DNA from: Noviluteimonas gilva
Lineage (GTDB): Bacteria; Pseudomonadota; Gammaproteobacteria; Xanthomonadales; Xanthomonadaceae
Length of the DNA: 64,000 nt
Reading direction: 5' to 3'
Assembly: GCF_009740395.1 (NCBI RefSeq)
Contig: NZ_WOXT01000001.1
Location: 1,358,872-1,422,871 of the forward strand
Shown: positions 50,740 through 62,228 of the stretch, in pieces
Numbering within the stretch: position 1 is the first letter of the stretch
Layout of the letters: every line of letters starts with the position of its first letter
Made by a program: the position numbers and the translations under genes
Notes under the pieces: model-generated
What the model was told of the DNA's origin: nothing
Database searches by the model: none
Seen by the model: the letters and a program-made list of their open reading frames with translations, nothing else

Positions 50740-51225
50740 TCAGATCTCTTCGAACTTGTTCGCCGCCACGTTCTTGCGCACCTTGTGGATATCCCACACG
50801 CGCCCGTTCATCGCGATGTAGACGCCCGGCGGCAAGCACTGCACCGCACCCACTGCGGTGCCCACGTTGAACTCCGCATCCGAGCCGCGGAAACGCGCGG
50901 GGCTCAGCGCGCCCGTCAGCACGATGGTGCGATCGGTCAGCGATTCCAGGACCTGCGCGGTTTCCACCATCGTGTCGGTGCCGTGCGTGACCAGCACGTG
51001 CTTCGCCGGTTGCGCGGCGATGGTCGCGCGGATCAGCTCGCGGTCTTCCTGCGAGATGTGCAGCGAATCCTTGCGGATGATCGGAATCACCGTGAACTGG
51101 AAGGCGACCCCGAGCTCGCGCAGGATGCCGCCGATCTGCGGTTCGCCGATCTGGTAGTCCGACTTGTCGTCGAAGTAGATCTTGTCGATCGTGCCGCCGG
51201 TGGTGACGATGCAGAGCTGGTCCAT
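50740..51225 (-). CDS. Single-domain L-asparaginase-like protein
   Basis: 161 residues, equivalent to the N-terminal domain of type I/II asparaginases. The first catalytic Thr motif is IVTTGGTIDKIYF at about 6-18 and the second is LVTHGTDTMVETAQVL at about 78-93. The second domain of normal asparaginases (about 330 residues), which completes the active site in the dimer, is absent, and no remnant is visible downstream. The gene seems complete, with a proper ATG and TGA. I believe single-domain forms are known in Xanthomonadaceae. Activity is uncertain. Confidence 0.85.
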   Translation of the reverse strand: MDQLCIVTTGGTIDKIYFDDKSDYQIGEPQIGGILRELGVAFQFTVIPIIRKDSLHISQEDRELIRATIAAQPAKHVLVTHGTDTMVETAQVLESLTDRTIVLTGALSPARFRGSDAEFNVGTAVGAVQCLPPGVYIAMNGRVWDIHKVRKNVAANKFEEI

Positions 51226-51244
51226 GGGCGGCGATTATAAGTGC

Positions 51245-53459
<2,215 letters not shown>

Positions 53460-53476
<17 letters not shown>

Positions 53477-54065
53477 GTTCGCATCGCTCGCCGTGGCGAT
53501 CGCGATGCTCGCGGCCTGCAAGCAGCCCGCCGCGCCCACGACCGACACCGCGAAGCCCGCGACCGCCGCTGCGGCATCGACCGCTGCTGCAGCGTCGACC
53601 GCCGCGGCGCCGGCGTCCGCGCAAGTCCGCGCGACGAAGGACGTGCCGACGTTGACGATCGCCACCGTCGACGGAAAACAGTTCGATCTGGCCGCGCATC
53701 GCGGCAAGTGGGTCGTCGTGAATTTCTGGGCGACGTGGTGCGGCCCGTGCCTGAAGGAAATGCCGGCGCTGTCCGCGCTCGACACGATGCGCGAACACAT
53801 CGACGTCGTCGGCCTGGCGTACGAAGACACGACGCCGGCCGAAATGCAGGCATTCCTGAAGAAGCACCCGGTGTCGTATCCCATCGCGATCGTCGACGTG
53901 TACGACCCGCCGAAGGATTTCGAAACGCCCGCCGGTTTGCCGATGACCTATCTCATCGGGCCCGACGGCAAGGTCGCCAAGCGCTTCGTCGGACCGGTGG
54001 AGCCGCACGACATCGAAGCGGCGATCGCCGCCAACGGCGGTCCGCAACCGCCGAAGGGTGCGTGA
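53460..54065 (+). CDS. TlpA-like thioredoxin-fold lipoprotein
   Basis: 201 residues. Lipobox MLAAC at about 16-20 predicts a lipid-anchored periplasmic protein. A 30-residue Ala/Thr spacer (TAAAASTAAAASTAAAP) leads to a thioredoxin-like domain with VVVNFWATWCGPCLKEMPAL (CGPC active site) and the cis-Pro loop GLPMTYLIGPDGKV. It probably reduces disulfides in exported proteins, for example in cytochrome maturation. The ATG overlaps the 3' end of the yihY-like gene by 17 bases, so the two are co-expressed. Confidence 0.9.
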
Positions 54066-54066
54066 G

Positions 54067-54336
54067 ATGACCGCCGCGCGCTTCTTCATCGAAGGGCGCG
54101 TGCAGGGCGTGTTCTTCCGCGCGTCGACGCGGCAACAGGCGGAAGCACTCGGTCTGCGCGGCTACGCGCGCAATTTGCAGGATGGCCGCGTCGAAGTGCT
54201 CGCGGTCGGCGACGTGCAGGCGATCGAACGCCTGGAACACTGGTTGAAGCAGGGGCCGCCGGCGGCGCACGTCGAACGGATCGAACGCATCGCGGCGGAC
54301 GACGGCGAAGCGGGCCCCGACTTCGAAACGGCCTGA
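54067..54336 (+). CDS. Acylphosphatase
   Basis: 89 residues, the standard length. The substrate-binding signature FIEGRVQGVFFRASTRQQAE contains the catalytic Arg in the phosphate cradle, and YARNLQDGRVEVLAVGD supplies the catalytic Asn. It hydrolyses acyl phosphates such as 1,3-bisphosphoglycerate; its physiological role in bacteria is unclear. The ATG at 54067 follows the TlpA-like stop by one base; GTG 54058 is in frame but overlaps that gene. Confidence 0.95.
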   Translation: MTAARFFIEGRVQGVFFRASTRQQAEALGLRGYARNLQDGRVEVLAVGDVQAIERLEHWLKQGPPAAHVERIERIAADDGEAGPDFETA

Positions 54337-54339
54337 CGC

Positions 54340-55116
54340 TCAGACGTCGAGCGACTTGATCGGCGCGACGACGGTATAGCGTTCTTTTTTCGGCTTGGTC
54401 GCCAGCGCCTCCATGTTCAGCGCCGGCTCGGGCAGTTTCGTGTCGGGCAATCGATCGAGCAGATCGCGGATCAAGGTGAGCCGCCCGAGGCGTTGGTCGT
54501 TGAAATCGACCAGGGTCCAGGGCGCGTGCTTCGTGTGCGTCGCGCGCAGCATGTCTTCGCGCGCCTTGGTGTACTGGTCGTAGCGCGTCCGCGCTTCGAG
54601 GTCGATCGGCGACAGCTTCCAGCGTTTAAGCGGGTCGGCGGCGCGTTCGGTGAAGCGCTCTTCCTGCCGCGCCTGGTCGCAGGACAGCCAGTACTTGAAG
54701 AGCAGGATGCCGTCGTCGACCAGGAGCTTTTCGAACGCGGGCGCTTGTTCGAGGAACGCATTGACTTGCGCGGGTTTGGCGAAGCCCATCACGCGTTCGA
54801 CGCCGGCGCGGTTGTACCAGCTGCGATCGAACAGGATGATCTCGCCGGCACTCGGCAGATGCGGCACGTAACGCTGGAAGTACCACGCGCCCTGTTCGGC
54901 TTCGCTCGGCTTGCCGAGCGCGACCACGCGGCACTGGCGCGGGTTCATGTGTTCGCGGATCGCGTCGATCGCGCCGCCCTTGCCGGCGGTGTCGCGGCCT
55001 TCGAACAACACGACGATGCGTCGATGGGTTTCGCGCGCCCATCGGGCCATCGCGACGAGCTCGACCTGCATCGGCTCCAGCGCCGCCTTGTAATCCTTCT
55101 TCTTGATCTCTTTCAC
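54340..55116 (-). CDS. ppk2: Polyphosphate kinase 2 (single-domain)
   Basis: 258-residue one-domain PPK2, which phosphorylates nucleoside mono- or diphosphates from polyphosphate. The Walker A-like segment is VLFEGRDTAGKGGAID, the lid region begins PHLPSAGEIILFDRSWYNRAGVERVMGF (Walker B DRSWYNR) and RWKLSPIDLEARTRYDQYTKAREDML lies in the C-terminal half. The length and SWYNR motif fit the class I/III short PPK2s. The start is a GTG at 55116 that overlaps the stop of an XRE-type regulator (GTGA). It is convergent with acylphosphatase. Confidence 0.92.
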   Translation of the reverse strand: MKEIKKKDYKAALEPMQVELVAMARWARETHRRIVVLFEGRDTAGKGGAIDAIREHMNPRQCRVVALGKPSEAEQGAWYFQRYVPHLPSAGEIILFDRSWYNRAGVERVMGFAKPAQVNAFLEQAPAFEKLLVDDGILLFKYWLSCDQARQEERFTERAADPLKRWKLSPIDLEARTRYDQYTKAREDMLRATHTKHAPWTLVDFNDQRLGRLTLIRDLLDRLPDTKLPEPALNMEALATKPKKERYTVVAPIKSLDV

Positions 55117-55463
55117 TTGGCCGCCTTTCGGCGACGCGGCGACGGCTGGTTGGTGAGGCCGCGCGCGATTTCGAGCAACGCACCCTGTTGCCGCGTGGAC
55201 ATCGCGCGATACGCCGCGAGCAGATCGTGTTCGCCCTGCGTGCGCGAAGGATCCAGCGTGCTCGCCAATTCCGCGAGCAACGCGCCGGCGGGAACGCCGA
55301 GCAAGCGGGCGAGCGCATCGAGTTGATCCTTGCCCGGCATCTTCTCGCCGCGCAGCCAGGCCGAGACGGTGTCGACGCCCGCGCGCGGAATCGCGGTGGC
55401 AAGGTCGGTGACGCTCATGCCGCGCGCTTTGGCGAGCAACCGCAGGGTCGTGGCGAGCGGCAT
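55113..55463 (-). CDS. XRE-type helix-turn-helix regulator
   Basis: 116 residues. The helix-turn-helix lies at about 5-60: LRLLAKARGMSVTDLATAIPRAGVDTVSAWLRGEKMPGKDQLDALARLLGV, a typical XRE/Cro fold. A helical C-terminal part (HDLLAAYRAMSTRQQGALLEIAR) and a basic tail (PSPRRRKAAK) follow. It precedes ppk2 with a GTGA overlap, so regulator and kinase are made together and it may control polyphosphate metabolism. It starts five bases after the moaB stop. Confidence 0.85.
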   Translation of the reverse strand: MPLATTLRLLAKARGMSVTDLATAIPRAGVDTVSAWLRGEKMPGKDQLDALARLLGVPAGALLAELASTLDPSRTQGEHDLLAAYRAMSTRQQGALLEIARGLTNQPSPRRRKAAK

Positions 55464-55468
55464 CGTGT

Positions 55469-55987
55469 TCACTCCTTGAGGCGGGGACGCAAGGTGGCGA
55501 GATTGCACGGGCGCGTGCGCGCATCGAGTTGCGCACGCAGGATCTTTTCCCACGCCGTGCGGCACGCGGAGGTCGAGCCGGGCAGCGCGAACAGGAAGGT
55601 CCCGTTCGCCATGCCCGCGAACGCGCGCGATTGCAGCGACGACGTACCGATCTCGTCGATGCTCACCGCGCGGAACATTTCGCCGAATCCGGGCATCTGC
55701 TTGTCGAGCAGGGGCAGCAGGGCTTCGGGCGTCGAGTCGCGGCCGGTGAATCCGGTGCCGCCGGTGACGAGGATGCCGTCGATGGTGTCGTCGGCGATCC
55801 ACTTCGAAACGATGGCGCGCAGCTTGTATCTGTCGTCGGGCAGCAACGCGCGATCGGCGCAGCGATGGCCCGCCTCGGTCAGCGCCTGCACGAGATAATC
55901 GCCCGACGTGTCGTTGTCCGGCGTGCGCGAGTCGGAGACCGTCAGCACGCTCAGGGCCAGGGGGACGAAGTCGGCGGCGGGCTTCAT
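55469..55987 (-). CDS. moaB: Molybdopterin adenylyltransferase MoaB
   Basis: 172 residues, MogA/MoaB fold. The motifs are LTVSDSRTPDNDTSGDYL (phosphate and molybdopterin binding), ILVTGGTGFTGRDSTPEAL and FALPGSTSACRTAWEKIL. It adenylates molybdopterin before molybdenum insertion. The ATG at 55987 overlaps the stop of the GNAT gene upstream (ATGA); the upstream in-frame ATG at 56005 is less likely. No other molybdenum-cofactor genes are in the window. Confidence 0.93.
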   Translation of the reverse strand: MKPAADFVPLALSVLTVSDSRTPDNDTSGDYLVQALTEAGHRCADRALLPDDRYKLRAIVSKWIADDTIDGILVTGGTGFTGRDSTPEALLPLLDKQMPGFGEMFRAVSIDEIGTSSLQSRAFAGMANGTFLFALPGSTSACRTAWEKILRAQLDARTRPCNLATLRPRLKE

Positions 55988-56436
55988 ACGTTCAATGAAT
56001 ACCACTGCGTGGCGTCTTCATGCCACCCGGCCGCGCGATACAGGGCGCGTGCGGGGGCGTTGTCGGTCATCGTTTCCAGCATCAGGCCCGCGGCGCCCTG
56101 TTCGCGTGCGAAGGCCGCGGCGGCATCGAGCAGCGCACGCGCCACGCCGAAACGGCGCGCGCCTTCGGCGACGAACAGATCGTTGAGCAACCACGTGCGA
56201 GCGGTGCGCACGGAGGAAAAGATCGGGTACAGCTGCGTGAAGCCGACGACTTCACCGTCGCGCTGTGCGAGCAGCACGACGGATTCGCCGAGCGTCATGC
56301 GCTCGTGCAAATAATCACGTGCGCGCTGCACATCACTGGGCTGCGAATAGAACTGGCGATACGCATCGAACAGCGGCGCGACCGCATCGAGATCGTCGAG
56401 CGTGGCGCGGCGGAGCAGGGTGTCGGTCGGCATCAT
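55984..56436 (-). CDS. GNAT-family N-acetyltransferase
   Basis: 150 residues. It begins [30 protein letters not shown]. Acetyl-CoA binding motif A is [27 protein letters not shown], a slightly relaxed Q/RxxGxG/A (RRFGVA), and motif B is [20 protein letters not shown]. The substrate is unknown. The ATG at 56436 overlaps the prfA stop (ATGATG arrangement at 56431-56436; either ATG could be used). It lies in the hemA-prfA-GNAT-moaB run. Confidence 0.9.
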   Translation of the reverse strand: MMPTDTLLRRATLDDLDAVAPLFDAYRQFYSQPSDVQRARDYLHERMTLGESVVLLAQRDGEVVGFTQLYPIFSSVRTARTWLLNDLFVAEGARRFGVARALLDAAAAFAREQGAAGLMLETMTDNAPARALYRAAGWHEDATQWYSLNV

Positions 56437-57518
56437 CCGTTGTCCGTGAGGCGCGCGAGTTCGTCGGCCTGGTGTTCGCTTTGCAGGCGTTCCACCAGCG
56501 GATCCAGATAGCCTTCGAGCACGTGCGGGAGGTCGTAGAGCGTCAGGCCTTCCACGCGATGGTCGGTGATGCGGCCCTGCGGGAAGTTGTAGGTGCGAAT
56601 GCGTTGGCTGCGATCACCGCTGCCGACCTGCAGCTTGCGGTCCTGCGCCTGCGCGGCTTCGCGGCGCGCGATGTCCGCTTCGACGAGCATCGCCTTCAGC
56701 CGTTTCATCGCCTTGTCGCGGTTGGCGTGCTGCGAGCGTTCGGTCTGCGATTCAACGACGATGCCGCTGGGCATGTGGGTGATGCGGATCGCCGACTCGG
56801 TCTTGTTGACGTGCTGGCCGCCGGCGCCGGAGGAGCGGAACGTGTCGATGCGCAGGTCGGCGGGATTCACTTCGATCGGCACGCCGGGCGCTTCTTCGGC
56901 GATGATCGCGACCGTCGCGGCCGAGGTGTGGATGCGCCCCTGCGATTCGGTTTCCGGCACGCGTTGCACACGGTGCGTGCCCGATTCGAACTTCAGCTTG
57001 GAATACGCGCCGCGACCTTCGATGCGCGCGACGATTTCGCGGAAGCCGCCGTGTTCGCCGGGGTTGGCCGATTCGACTTCGACGCGCCAACCCTGGCGTT
57101 CTGCGAAGCGCGCATACATGCGATACAGATCGCCGGCGAAGATCGCGGCTTCGTCGCCGCCGGTGCCCGCGCGCACTTCGAGATAGAGATTGCCTTCGTC
57201 GCGCGCGTCCTTGGGGACGAGTTGTGCGAGGAGTTCGGTGTCGAGTTTCTCCAGGCGTTCGCTGGCGGCGGCGATTTCCTCTTCGGCCAGTTCGCGCAGT
57301 TCGGGATCGCTGCGCATCGCTTCGGCGTTCGCGAGGTCGCGGCGCGCCTGGCCTTCGGCGGCGAGTGCGGTCGCGACGGGTTCGAGCTGCGAGAACTCGC
57401 GCGAGAGATCGCGGAAGCGCTCGGCATCGGAAATCGTGCCGGGATCGGAGAGCAGGCGTTCGACTTCCTCGCGTCGTTCGATGAGGGCTTCGAGTTTGCG
57501 GCGCAGGCTGGGGATCAT
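56433..57518 (-). CDS. prfA: Peptide chain release factor 1
   Basis: 361 residues, the normal RF1 length. The tripeptide anticodon region lies in domain 2 ([17 protein letters not shown] precedes it, and [23 protein letters not shown] follows). The catalytic GGQ loop is [22 protein letters not shown] at about 235. It recognises UAA and UAG. Its GGQ glutamine is the target of PrmC (35.1 kb). The ATG overlaps the hemA stop (57515-57518), reproducing the widely conserved hemA-prfA gene pair. Confidence 0.97.
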   Translation of the reverse strand: MIPSLRRKLEALIERREEVERLLSDPGTISDAERFRDLSREFSQLEPVATALAAEGQARRDLANAEAMRSDPELRELAEEEIAAASERLEKLDTELLAQLVPKDARDEGNLYLEVRAGTGGDEAAIFAGDLYRMYARFAERQGWRVEVESANPGEHGGFREIVARIEGRGAYSKLKFESGTHRVQRVPETESQGRIHTSAATVAIIAEEAPGVPIEVNPADLRIDTFRSSGAGGQHVNKTESAIRITHMPSGIVVESQTERSQHANRDKAMKRLKAMLVEADIARREAAQAQDRKLQVGSGDRSQRIRTYNFPQGRITDHRVEGLTLYDLPHVLEGYLDPLVERLQSEHQADELARLTDNG

Positions 57519-58813
57519 GTGTCGGCGTCGCCGCCGTCGACACCGCCGTTATCGACGTGCGCTTCGCTTTCCGGCAGCGCGGGGAACAACTTGTCGGCGG
57601 CGCGCGCGAGTTCGGCGTCGCCGCTCAGCGCGGCTTCGCGCAACGCGGCGGTCGGTGCGTGCAGCAGGCGATTGACGAGCGTGTGCGCGAGCAGGTCGAG
57701 CACTTCCTGCGGATCGCGACCGGCGGCGAGTTGCGCGCGCGCCTTGTCGAGCGCTTCGGCGCGCGAGCGCTCGCCGTGCGCGCGCAGGCGCTTGAGCGGC
57801 GCATGGCGCGTGCTGGCCTGCAGCGTTTCGACATAGCGGGCGGTTTGCAGGTCGACGATGGCCTCGGCTTCGCGCGCGGCTTCGCGGCGGCTGCGGCGAT
57901 TGTCTTCGATCGCGCGTTCGAGGTCGTCGACGGTGTAAAGGAAGACGTCGTCGAGCGTGGCGACGGTGGGGTCGATGTCGCGCGGCACGGCGAGGTCGAG
58001 CAGCAGCATCGGGCGATGCTTGCGCTGCGCGAGTGCGGCGGCGACCTGCGCGCGCGTGACGATGGCATCGCGGCTCGCGGTGGCCGACAGCACGATGTCG
58101 GCTTCCGACAGATGCCGCTCGATTTCGCTCAGCGGCAGCGCGACGCCGCCGTGGCGCGTGGCGAGTTCCTGCGCATGCGCGAGGGTGCGGTTCGCGACGA
58201 GCAGGCGCTTGGCCTTGCCTTCGACCAGATGGCGCGCGGCGAGCTCGATGGTTTCGCCGGCGCCGATCAGCAGCACGGTCGAATCCGACAGCCGCGCGAA
58301 GGATTCCTGCGCGAGCCGCACGGCCGCCGACGCGACGGACACCGGATTGGCGCCGATGCGCGTATCGGTGCGCGCGCGCTTGGCGGTCGTGAAGGCGTGC
58401 TGGAACAGCCGGTCCAGGTGCGATCCGAGCGTGCCGGCGGCGCGCGCGCTGGCCCAGGCGTCCTTCACCTGGCCGAGGATCTGCGGTTCGCCGAGGACGA
58501 GCGAGTCGAGCCCGGTCGCCACGCGGAACAAATGGCGAACTGCGTCCGCGTCCTGGTGTCTGTACAGATAGGCGTGCAGGTCGCCGGCATCGGGATGGGC
58601 GGCGAGCCAATCGGCCAGCGCGTCGCCCTGGTCGTCGGCCAGTGCGTACAACTCGGTGCGGTTGCAGGTCGAGAGCAGCGCGACCTCGCGGACCGCCGGC
58701 ATCGCGCGCAGTTCCGCGAGCGCGCGCGGCATCGCATCGGCGCCGAACGCAACGCGTTCGCGCAACCCGACGGGTGCCGTTTGGTGGTTGATGCCGAGGA
58801 CTATCAAGCTCAT
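57515..58813 (-). CDS. hemA: Glutamyl-tRNA reductase HemA
   Basis: First enzyme of C5-pathway heme synthesis; it reduces glutamyl-tRNA to glutamate-1-semialdehyde with NADPH. From the ATG at 58813 ([15 protein letters not shown]) it has 432 residues. An in-frame ATG at 58828 would add five. Catalytic Cys 50 is in [28 protein letters not shown] follows, and the NADPH-binding segment is [21 protein letters not shown]-terminal dimerisation helix region is rich in Ala/Arg. It is divergent from the TPR lipoprotein and upstream of prfA. Confidence 0.95.
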   Translation of the reverse strand: MSLIVLGINHQTAPVGLRERVAFGADAMPRALAELRAMPAVREVALLSTCNRTELYALADDQGDALADWLAAHPDAGDLHAYLYRHQDADAVRHLFRVATGLDSLVLGEPQILGQVKDAWASARAAGTLGSHLDRLFQHAFTTAKRARTDTRIGANPVSVASAAVRLAQESFARLSDSTVLLIGAGETIELAARHLVEGKAKRLLVANRTLAHAQELATRHGGVALPLSEIERHLSEADIVLSATASRDAIVTRAQVAAALAQRKHRPMLLLDLAVPRDIDPTVATLDDVFLYTVDDLERAIEDNRRSRREAAREAEAIVDLQTARYVETLQASTRHAPLKRLRAHGERSRAEALDKARAQLAAGRDPQEVLDLLAHTLVNRLLHAPTAALREAALSGDAELARAADKLFPALPESEAHVDNGGVDGGDADT

Positions 58814-58921
58814 TGAGGACGGGCTCATGAGGTCGTTCGGTCGCGTGCGTTAAGCTCCCGATGGCCGCACATTCTACCGGGGGCGCGCCCCTCGGGACGC
58901 CCCCTTTTCCCGGAACACGCC

Positions 58922-60616
58922 ATGCCGCAAATCCGCACGCCGTTCACCTTGACGCTGTTGTTGGCCGCGGGGCTGGCGGGCGGATGCACCGCCGCGGCGC
59001 CACGCGACACGCCAGCGGAAGGCACGCCCGTGAAGGCCGCCGAATCGCCGATCGAAGGGACGATGGCCGGCGAGTTCGCCCTGCAGGCCGGGCAGCTCGA
59101 CGAGGCGGCGCGCTGGTACCTCGACGCGGCGCGGGCCACGGACGACGCCGGCCTGGCCGAACGCGCCACGCGCATCGCGCTGCTGGCCAACAACGACAAG
59201 CAAGCGGCCGAAGGCCTGGCGCTCTGGAAACAACGCGCGCCGGGCTCGCTGGCGGCGCATGCCGCGGAAGCCACGCTCGCCCTGCGCCGCAACGACGCGC
59301 GCCTGGCCAAGCAGGAACTGCGCGTGCTGCTCACCGACAAGGGCGACATCGGCTGGCGCCACGCGCTGGCCGCGCTCGGTTCGGGCGGCAGGGATCCGAA
59401 GCTCGCCGGCAAGCTGCTCGCCGAATTCGTCGACGAGAAGATCATCCCGGACAAGCTGCAGGCGTGGCTCGCCTTCGGCGGGCTGGCGATGCGCCTGGAA
59501 CAACCCGCGCTCGCCGAACAGATCATCGACCAGGTGGTCACGCAGTTCCCGAACGAGCCGCGCGTCGCGCTGCTGCGCGCCAGCCAGTTGCGCGAAGCGG
59601 GCAAGACGGTCGAGGCGCGGCAGGTGCTTTCGGGCATCGCGCAAACGGCGTATGCCGACGAAGAAATGCGCATGTCCATCGCCGCCGAATACGACGCGAT
59701 GGGCGATTCGGTGGAGGCCGCCGGCGTGCTCGCGCGCGGCCCGCAGGACGATCGCACGTACGGATTGCGCGCCGCGTTGCTCGCGCGCGCCAAGGACGAT
59801 GCGTCGCTCGGCAAGCTTTACGACGAGTTGAAGAAGGAATCGGCGAAGCCCGATCCCGATCGTCGCCTGTTGCTCGGCCAGGTCGCGGAAATGCTCGAAC
59901 GCTATCCCGAAGCGCTCGAGTGGTATCGCAGCGTGCCGGGCGGCGAAGCGCGTTGGACGGCGCGCTTGCGCGAAGCCAACGTGCTGCACGAACTCAAGCG
60001 CGCGCCCGAAGCGTATACGGCGTTGCGCGGCCTGCAGGGCGATGCGACCGTCGACGAAGGCACGCGCCGCGATGCGTATCTGCTCGAAGCCGAATTGCGC
60101 GGAAAAGACGAGCAAGTCGCCGAGGAACTCGACGTGTATGCGCGTGGCCTGGCCGCGTATCCGGACGATCCGGCGATCCTCTATTCGCGCGCGTTGACCT
60201 GGGAACGCCGCGACGACATCCCGCGCGCAGAAGCCGATTTCCGCCGCATCCTCGTCGCCGAACCCGACAACGTCACCGCGCTCAACGCGTTGGGTTACAC
60301 GCTCGCCGATCGCACCACGCGCTTCGCCGAAGCGCTCGAACTGATCGATCGCGCACGCGCGGCTGAGCCCGACAGCGCCGCGATCATCGACAGTTACGGC
60401 TGGGTGCTTTATCGCCTCGGTCGCAAGGAAGAAGCGCTGGTCGAATTGCGTCGCGCGTTCTCGATGCAGAAGGATCCAGAAATCGCTTCGCACCTGGGTG
60501 AAGTGTTGTGGATGCTCGGAAACAAGGATGAAGCGCGGCGTTATTTCGACGAAGCGAAGCGGCTGGATCCGGAAAATCGCTCGCTCAAGCGCGCGCTGGA
60601 GACGACGGGAGCATGA
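58922..60616 (+). CDS. TPR-repeat lipoprotein
   Basis: 564 residues. Signal peptide with lipobox LAGGC (Cys 22) marks a lipoprotein. The rest is tandem helical repeats of TPR type, clearest in FALQAGQLDEAARWYLDAARAT, ALTWERRDDIPRAEADFRRILVAEPDN, YGWVLYRLGRKEEALVELRRAF and LGEVLWMLGNKDEARRYFDEAKRLDPEN. It overlaps lolB (ATGA), a pairing seen in many gamma- and betaproteobacteria, where the protein is taken to be an envelope scaffold. The partner is unknown; transcription probably continues through lolB and ispE. Confidence 0.9.
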   Translation: MPQIRTPFTLTLLLAAGLAGGCTAAAPRDTPAEGTPVKAAESPIEGTMAGEFALQAGQLDEAARWYLDAARATDDAGLAERATRIALLANNDKQAAEGLALWKQRAPGSLAAHAAEATLALRRNDARLAKQELRVLLTDKGDIGWRHALAALGSGGRDPKLAGKLLAEFVDEKIIPDKLQAWLAFGGLAMRLEQPALAEQIIDQVVTQFPNEPRVALLRASQLREAGKTVEARQVLSGIAQTAYADEEMRMSIAAEYDAMGDSVEAAGVLARGPQDDRTYGLRAALLARAKDDASLGKLYDELKKESAKPDPDRRLLLGQVAEMLERYPEALEWYRSVPGGEARWTARLREANVLHELKRAPEAYTALRGLQGDATVDEGTRRDAYLLEAELRGKDEQVAEELDVYARGLAAYPDDPAILYSRALTWERRDDIPRAEADFRRILVAEPDNVTALNALGYTLADRTTRFAEALELIDRARAAEPDSAAIIDSYGWVLYRLGRKEEALVELRRAFSMQKDPEIASHLGEVLWMLGNKDEARRYFDEAKRLDPENRSLKRALETTGA

Positions 60617-61236
60617 GGATGCGCGTGGCTTTGATCGCGATGATCGCCATCGCGTTGTCGGCGTGCGCCGGGCGCGCGCCGCGCGAAACGCTGCCTGCCA
60701 TCGCAGGCTCGCCCGATGCGCATCAAGATGCGCGCGTCGCGGCGATCGGCGCGTTGCCTGGCTGGTCGATGTCGGGGCGCGTGGCGGTGTCGAACGGCAA
60801 GGACGGCGGCAGCGGCCGCATCGAGTGGAAGCAGACGGGCGAGCGTTTCGACGTCGCGCTCAGCGCGCCGGTCACGCGCCAGAGTTGGCGCGTCACGGGC
60901 GGCGAAGGCGAAGCGATGCTCGAAGGTTTGTCCGGCGGTCCGCGCAGCGGGCCCGATGCGGGCGAACTCGTGTTCGAGGCCACGCGCTGGCGGATTCCCG
61001 TCGATGCGTTGTCCGACTGGATGATGGCGACGACGCATTTCAACGGACGCACCCATTACGGCGCCGACGGCCGTGTGGATCGCATCGATGAGAACGGATG
61101 GGTCGTGACCTATGCCGACTGGGCCGCGGTCGAGGCGGGCGGGATGGAATTGCCCGGCCGCATCGAAGCCACCCAGGGCGACGCGCGGGTGCGCCTGGTG
61201 GTCGATCGCTGGTCGCTCGGGGCGCAAACGCAGTGA
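60613..61236 (+). CDS. lolB: Outer-membrane lipoprotein receptor LolB
   Basis: 207 residues. Lipobox LSAC in [11 protein letters not shown]. The mature domain starts with the LolB-type [26 protein letters not shown] and has [23 protein letters not shown] and [23 protein letters not shown]. LolB accepts lipoproteins from LolA and inserts them in the outer membrane, so it would handle the many lipoproteins in this window. It is translationally coupled to the TPR gene (ATGA) and to ispE (GTGA). Confidence 0.93.
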   Translation: MRMRVALIAMIAIALSACAGRAPRETLPAIAGSPDAHQDARVAAIGALPGWSMSGRVAVSNGKDGGSGRIEWKQTGERFDVALSAPVTRQSWRVTGGEGEAMLEGLSGGPRSGPDAGELVFEATRWRIPVDALSDWMMATTHFNGRTHYGADGRVDRIDENGWVVTYADWAAVEAGGMELPGRIEATQGDARVRLVVDRWSLGAQTQ

Positions 61237-62105
61237 TTTCGGCCGATCCCGGCTGGTCCGAGTGGCCGGCCCCGGCGAAGCTCAACCTGTTCCTTCACAT
61301 CACCGGCCGGCGGCCGGATGGTTACCACACGCTACAGACGGTCTTCCGTCTCCTGGGCTGGGGAGACACGGTGCGGCTGCGGGTTCGCGAGGATGGCGGG
61401 GTTCGCCGGATCGGTGCGTCCGTGGCGGGCGTTGCGGAAGCGGACGACCTCATGGTGCGCGCCGCAAAACTATTGCAATCGGAGTCGAAAACGCCTCTTG
61501 GCGCCGACATCGCCGTCGAAAAGCGCATTCCTGCGGGTGGCGGATTCGGTGGTGGATCCTCCGATGCGGCGACGGTCCTGGTCGCGCTCGACCGGCTGTG
61601 GGGGACGCAATTGGGCGTCGATCGGCTCGCCGAGCTGGGCCTCACGCTCGGCGCCGATGTCCCGGTTTTCGTCCGCGGCGACAACGCGTGGGCCGAAGGG
61701 GTGGGCGAAATCCTCACGCCGATCGACCTTCCGCCGGCCTGGTACGTGCTCGCCGACCCCGGTGTGCACGTGCCGACGGCCGCCCTGTTCCAAGCCCCTG
61801 AATTGACGCGCGATTCCCCGCCCGCGACAATGCGCGACTTCGTTTCGGAAGCGGTGCTCGACAACGCGTTCGAGCCGGTGCTGCGCCGCCGCGAACGGGC
61901 CGTCGAGGCCACGTTCGCCGCATTGGCGCAGATCGGCACGCCACGCCTGACGGGCACGGGCAGCGGTTGTTTCGTCGAATTCGCAGATCGCGGATCCGCC
62001 GAAAAAGCACTCGCCCTCGTGCATCGGGATGCGCCGTCGTTGCGGGCCTGGCTGGCCGCAGGCGTGCGGTCGTCGCCGTTGCGCGAAGCCATCGTTCGAA
62101 GCTGA
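61233..62105 (+). CDS. ispE: 4-diphosphocytidyl-2-C-methyl-D-erythritol kinase IspE
   Basis: GHMP kinase of the MEP isoprenoid pathway. It has 290 residues from the GTG at 61233 overlapping the lolB stop. Substrate-binding N-terminus [30 protein letters not shown]-binding glycine loop [21 protein letters not shown] (about 105-125) and C-terminal [12 protein letters not shown] are all intact. Its TGA (62103-62105) is followed with no spacer by the first base of tRNA-Gln, so mRNA and tRNA must be separated by processing if they share a transcript. Confidence 0.96.
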   Translation: MISADPGWSEWPAPAKLNLFLHITGRRPDGYHTLQTVFRLLGWGDTVRLRVREDGGVRRIGASVAGVAEADDLMVRAAKLLQSESKTPLGADIAVEKRIPAGGGFGGGSSDAATVLVALDRLWGTQLGVDRLAELGLTLGADVPVFVRGDNAWAEGVGEILTPIDLPPAWYVLADPGVHVPTAALFQAPELTRDSPPATMRDFVSEAVLDNAFEPVLRRRERAVEATFAALAQIGTPRLTGTGSGCFVEFADRGSAEKALALVHRDAPSLRAWLAAGVRSSPLREAIVRS

Positions 62106-62182
62106 AGGGGCGTCGCCAAGTGGCCTAAGGCACCGGGTTTTGATCCCGGCACTCGCAGGTTCGAATCCTGCCGCCCCTGCCA
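62106..62182 (+). tRNA. tRNA-Gln (anticodon UUG)
   Basis: 77 bases including an encoded CCA end (62180-62182). The acceptor stem AGGGGCG (62106-62112) pairs with CGCCCCT (62172-62178), and G 62179 is the discriminator. The anticodon arm is CCGGG / TTTTGAT / CCCGG with anticodon TTG at 62140-62142, reading CAA (and CAG by wobble). The T arm contains GGTTCGAATCC. It sits between ispE and prs, an order kept in many gammaproteobacteria. Confidence 0.97.
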
Positions 62183-62228
62183 CCCATCGCCGTCCCCACC
62201 GCAACGGTCAGAGCGCAGCGGAGCCCTC

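Noticed and set aside
62183..62228. tRNA-Gln 3' end as a phage or island attachment site
   Set aside because: prs follows directly in the conserved order; there is no integrase and no duplicated tRNA end in the window.
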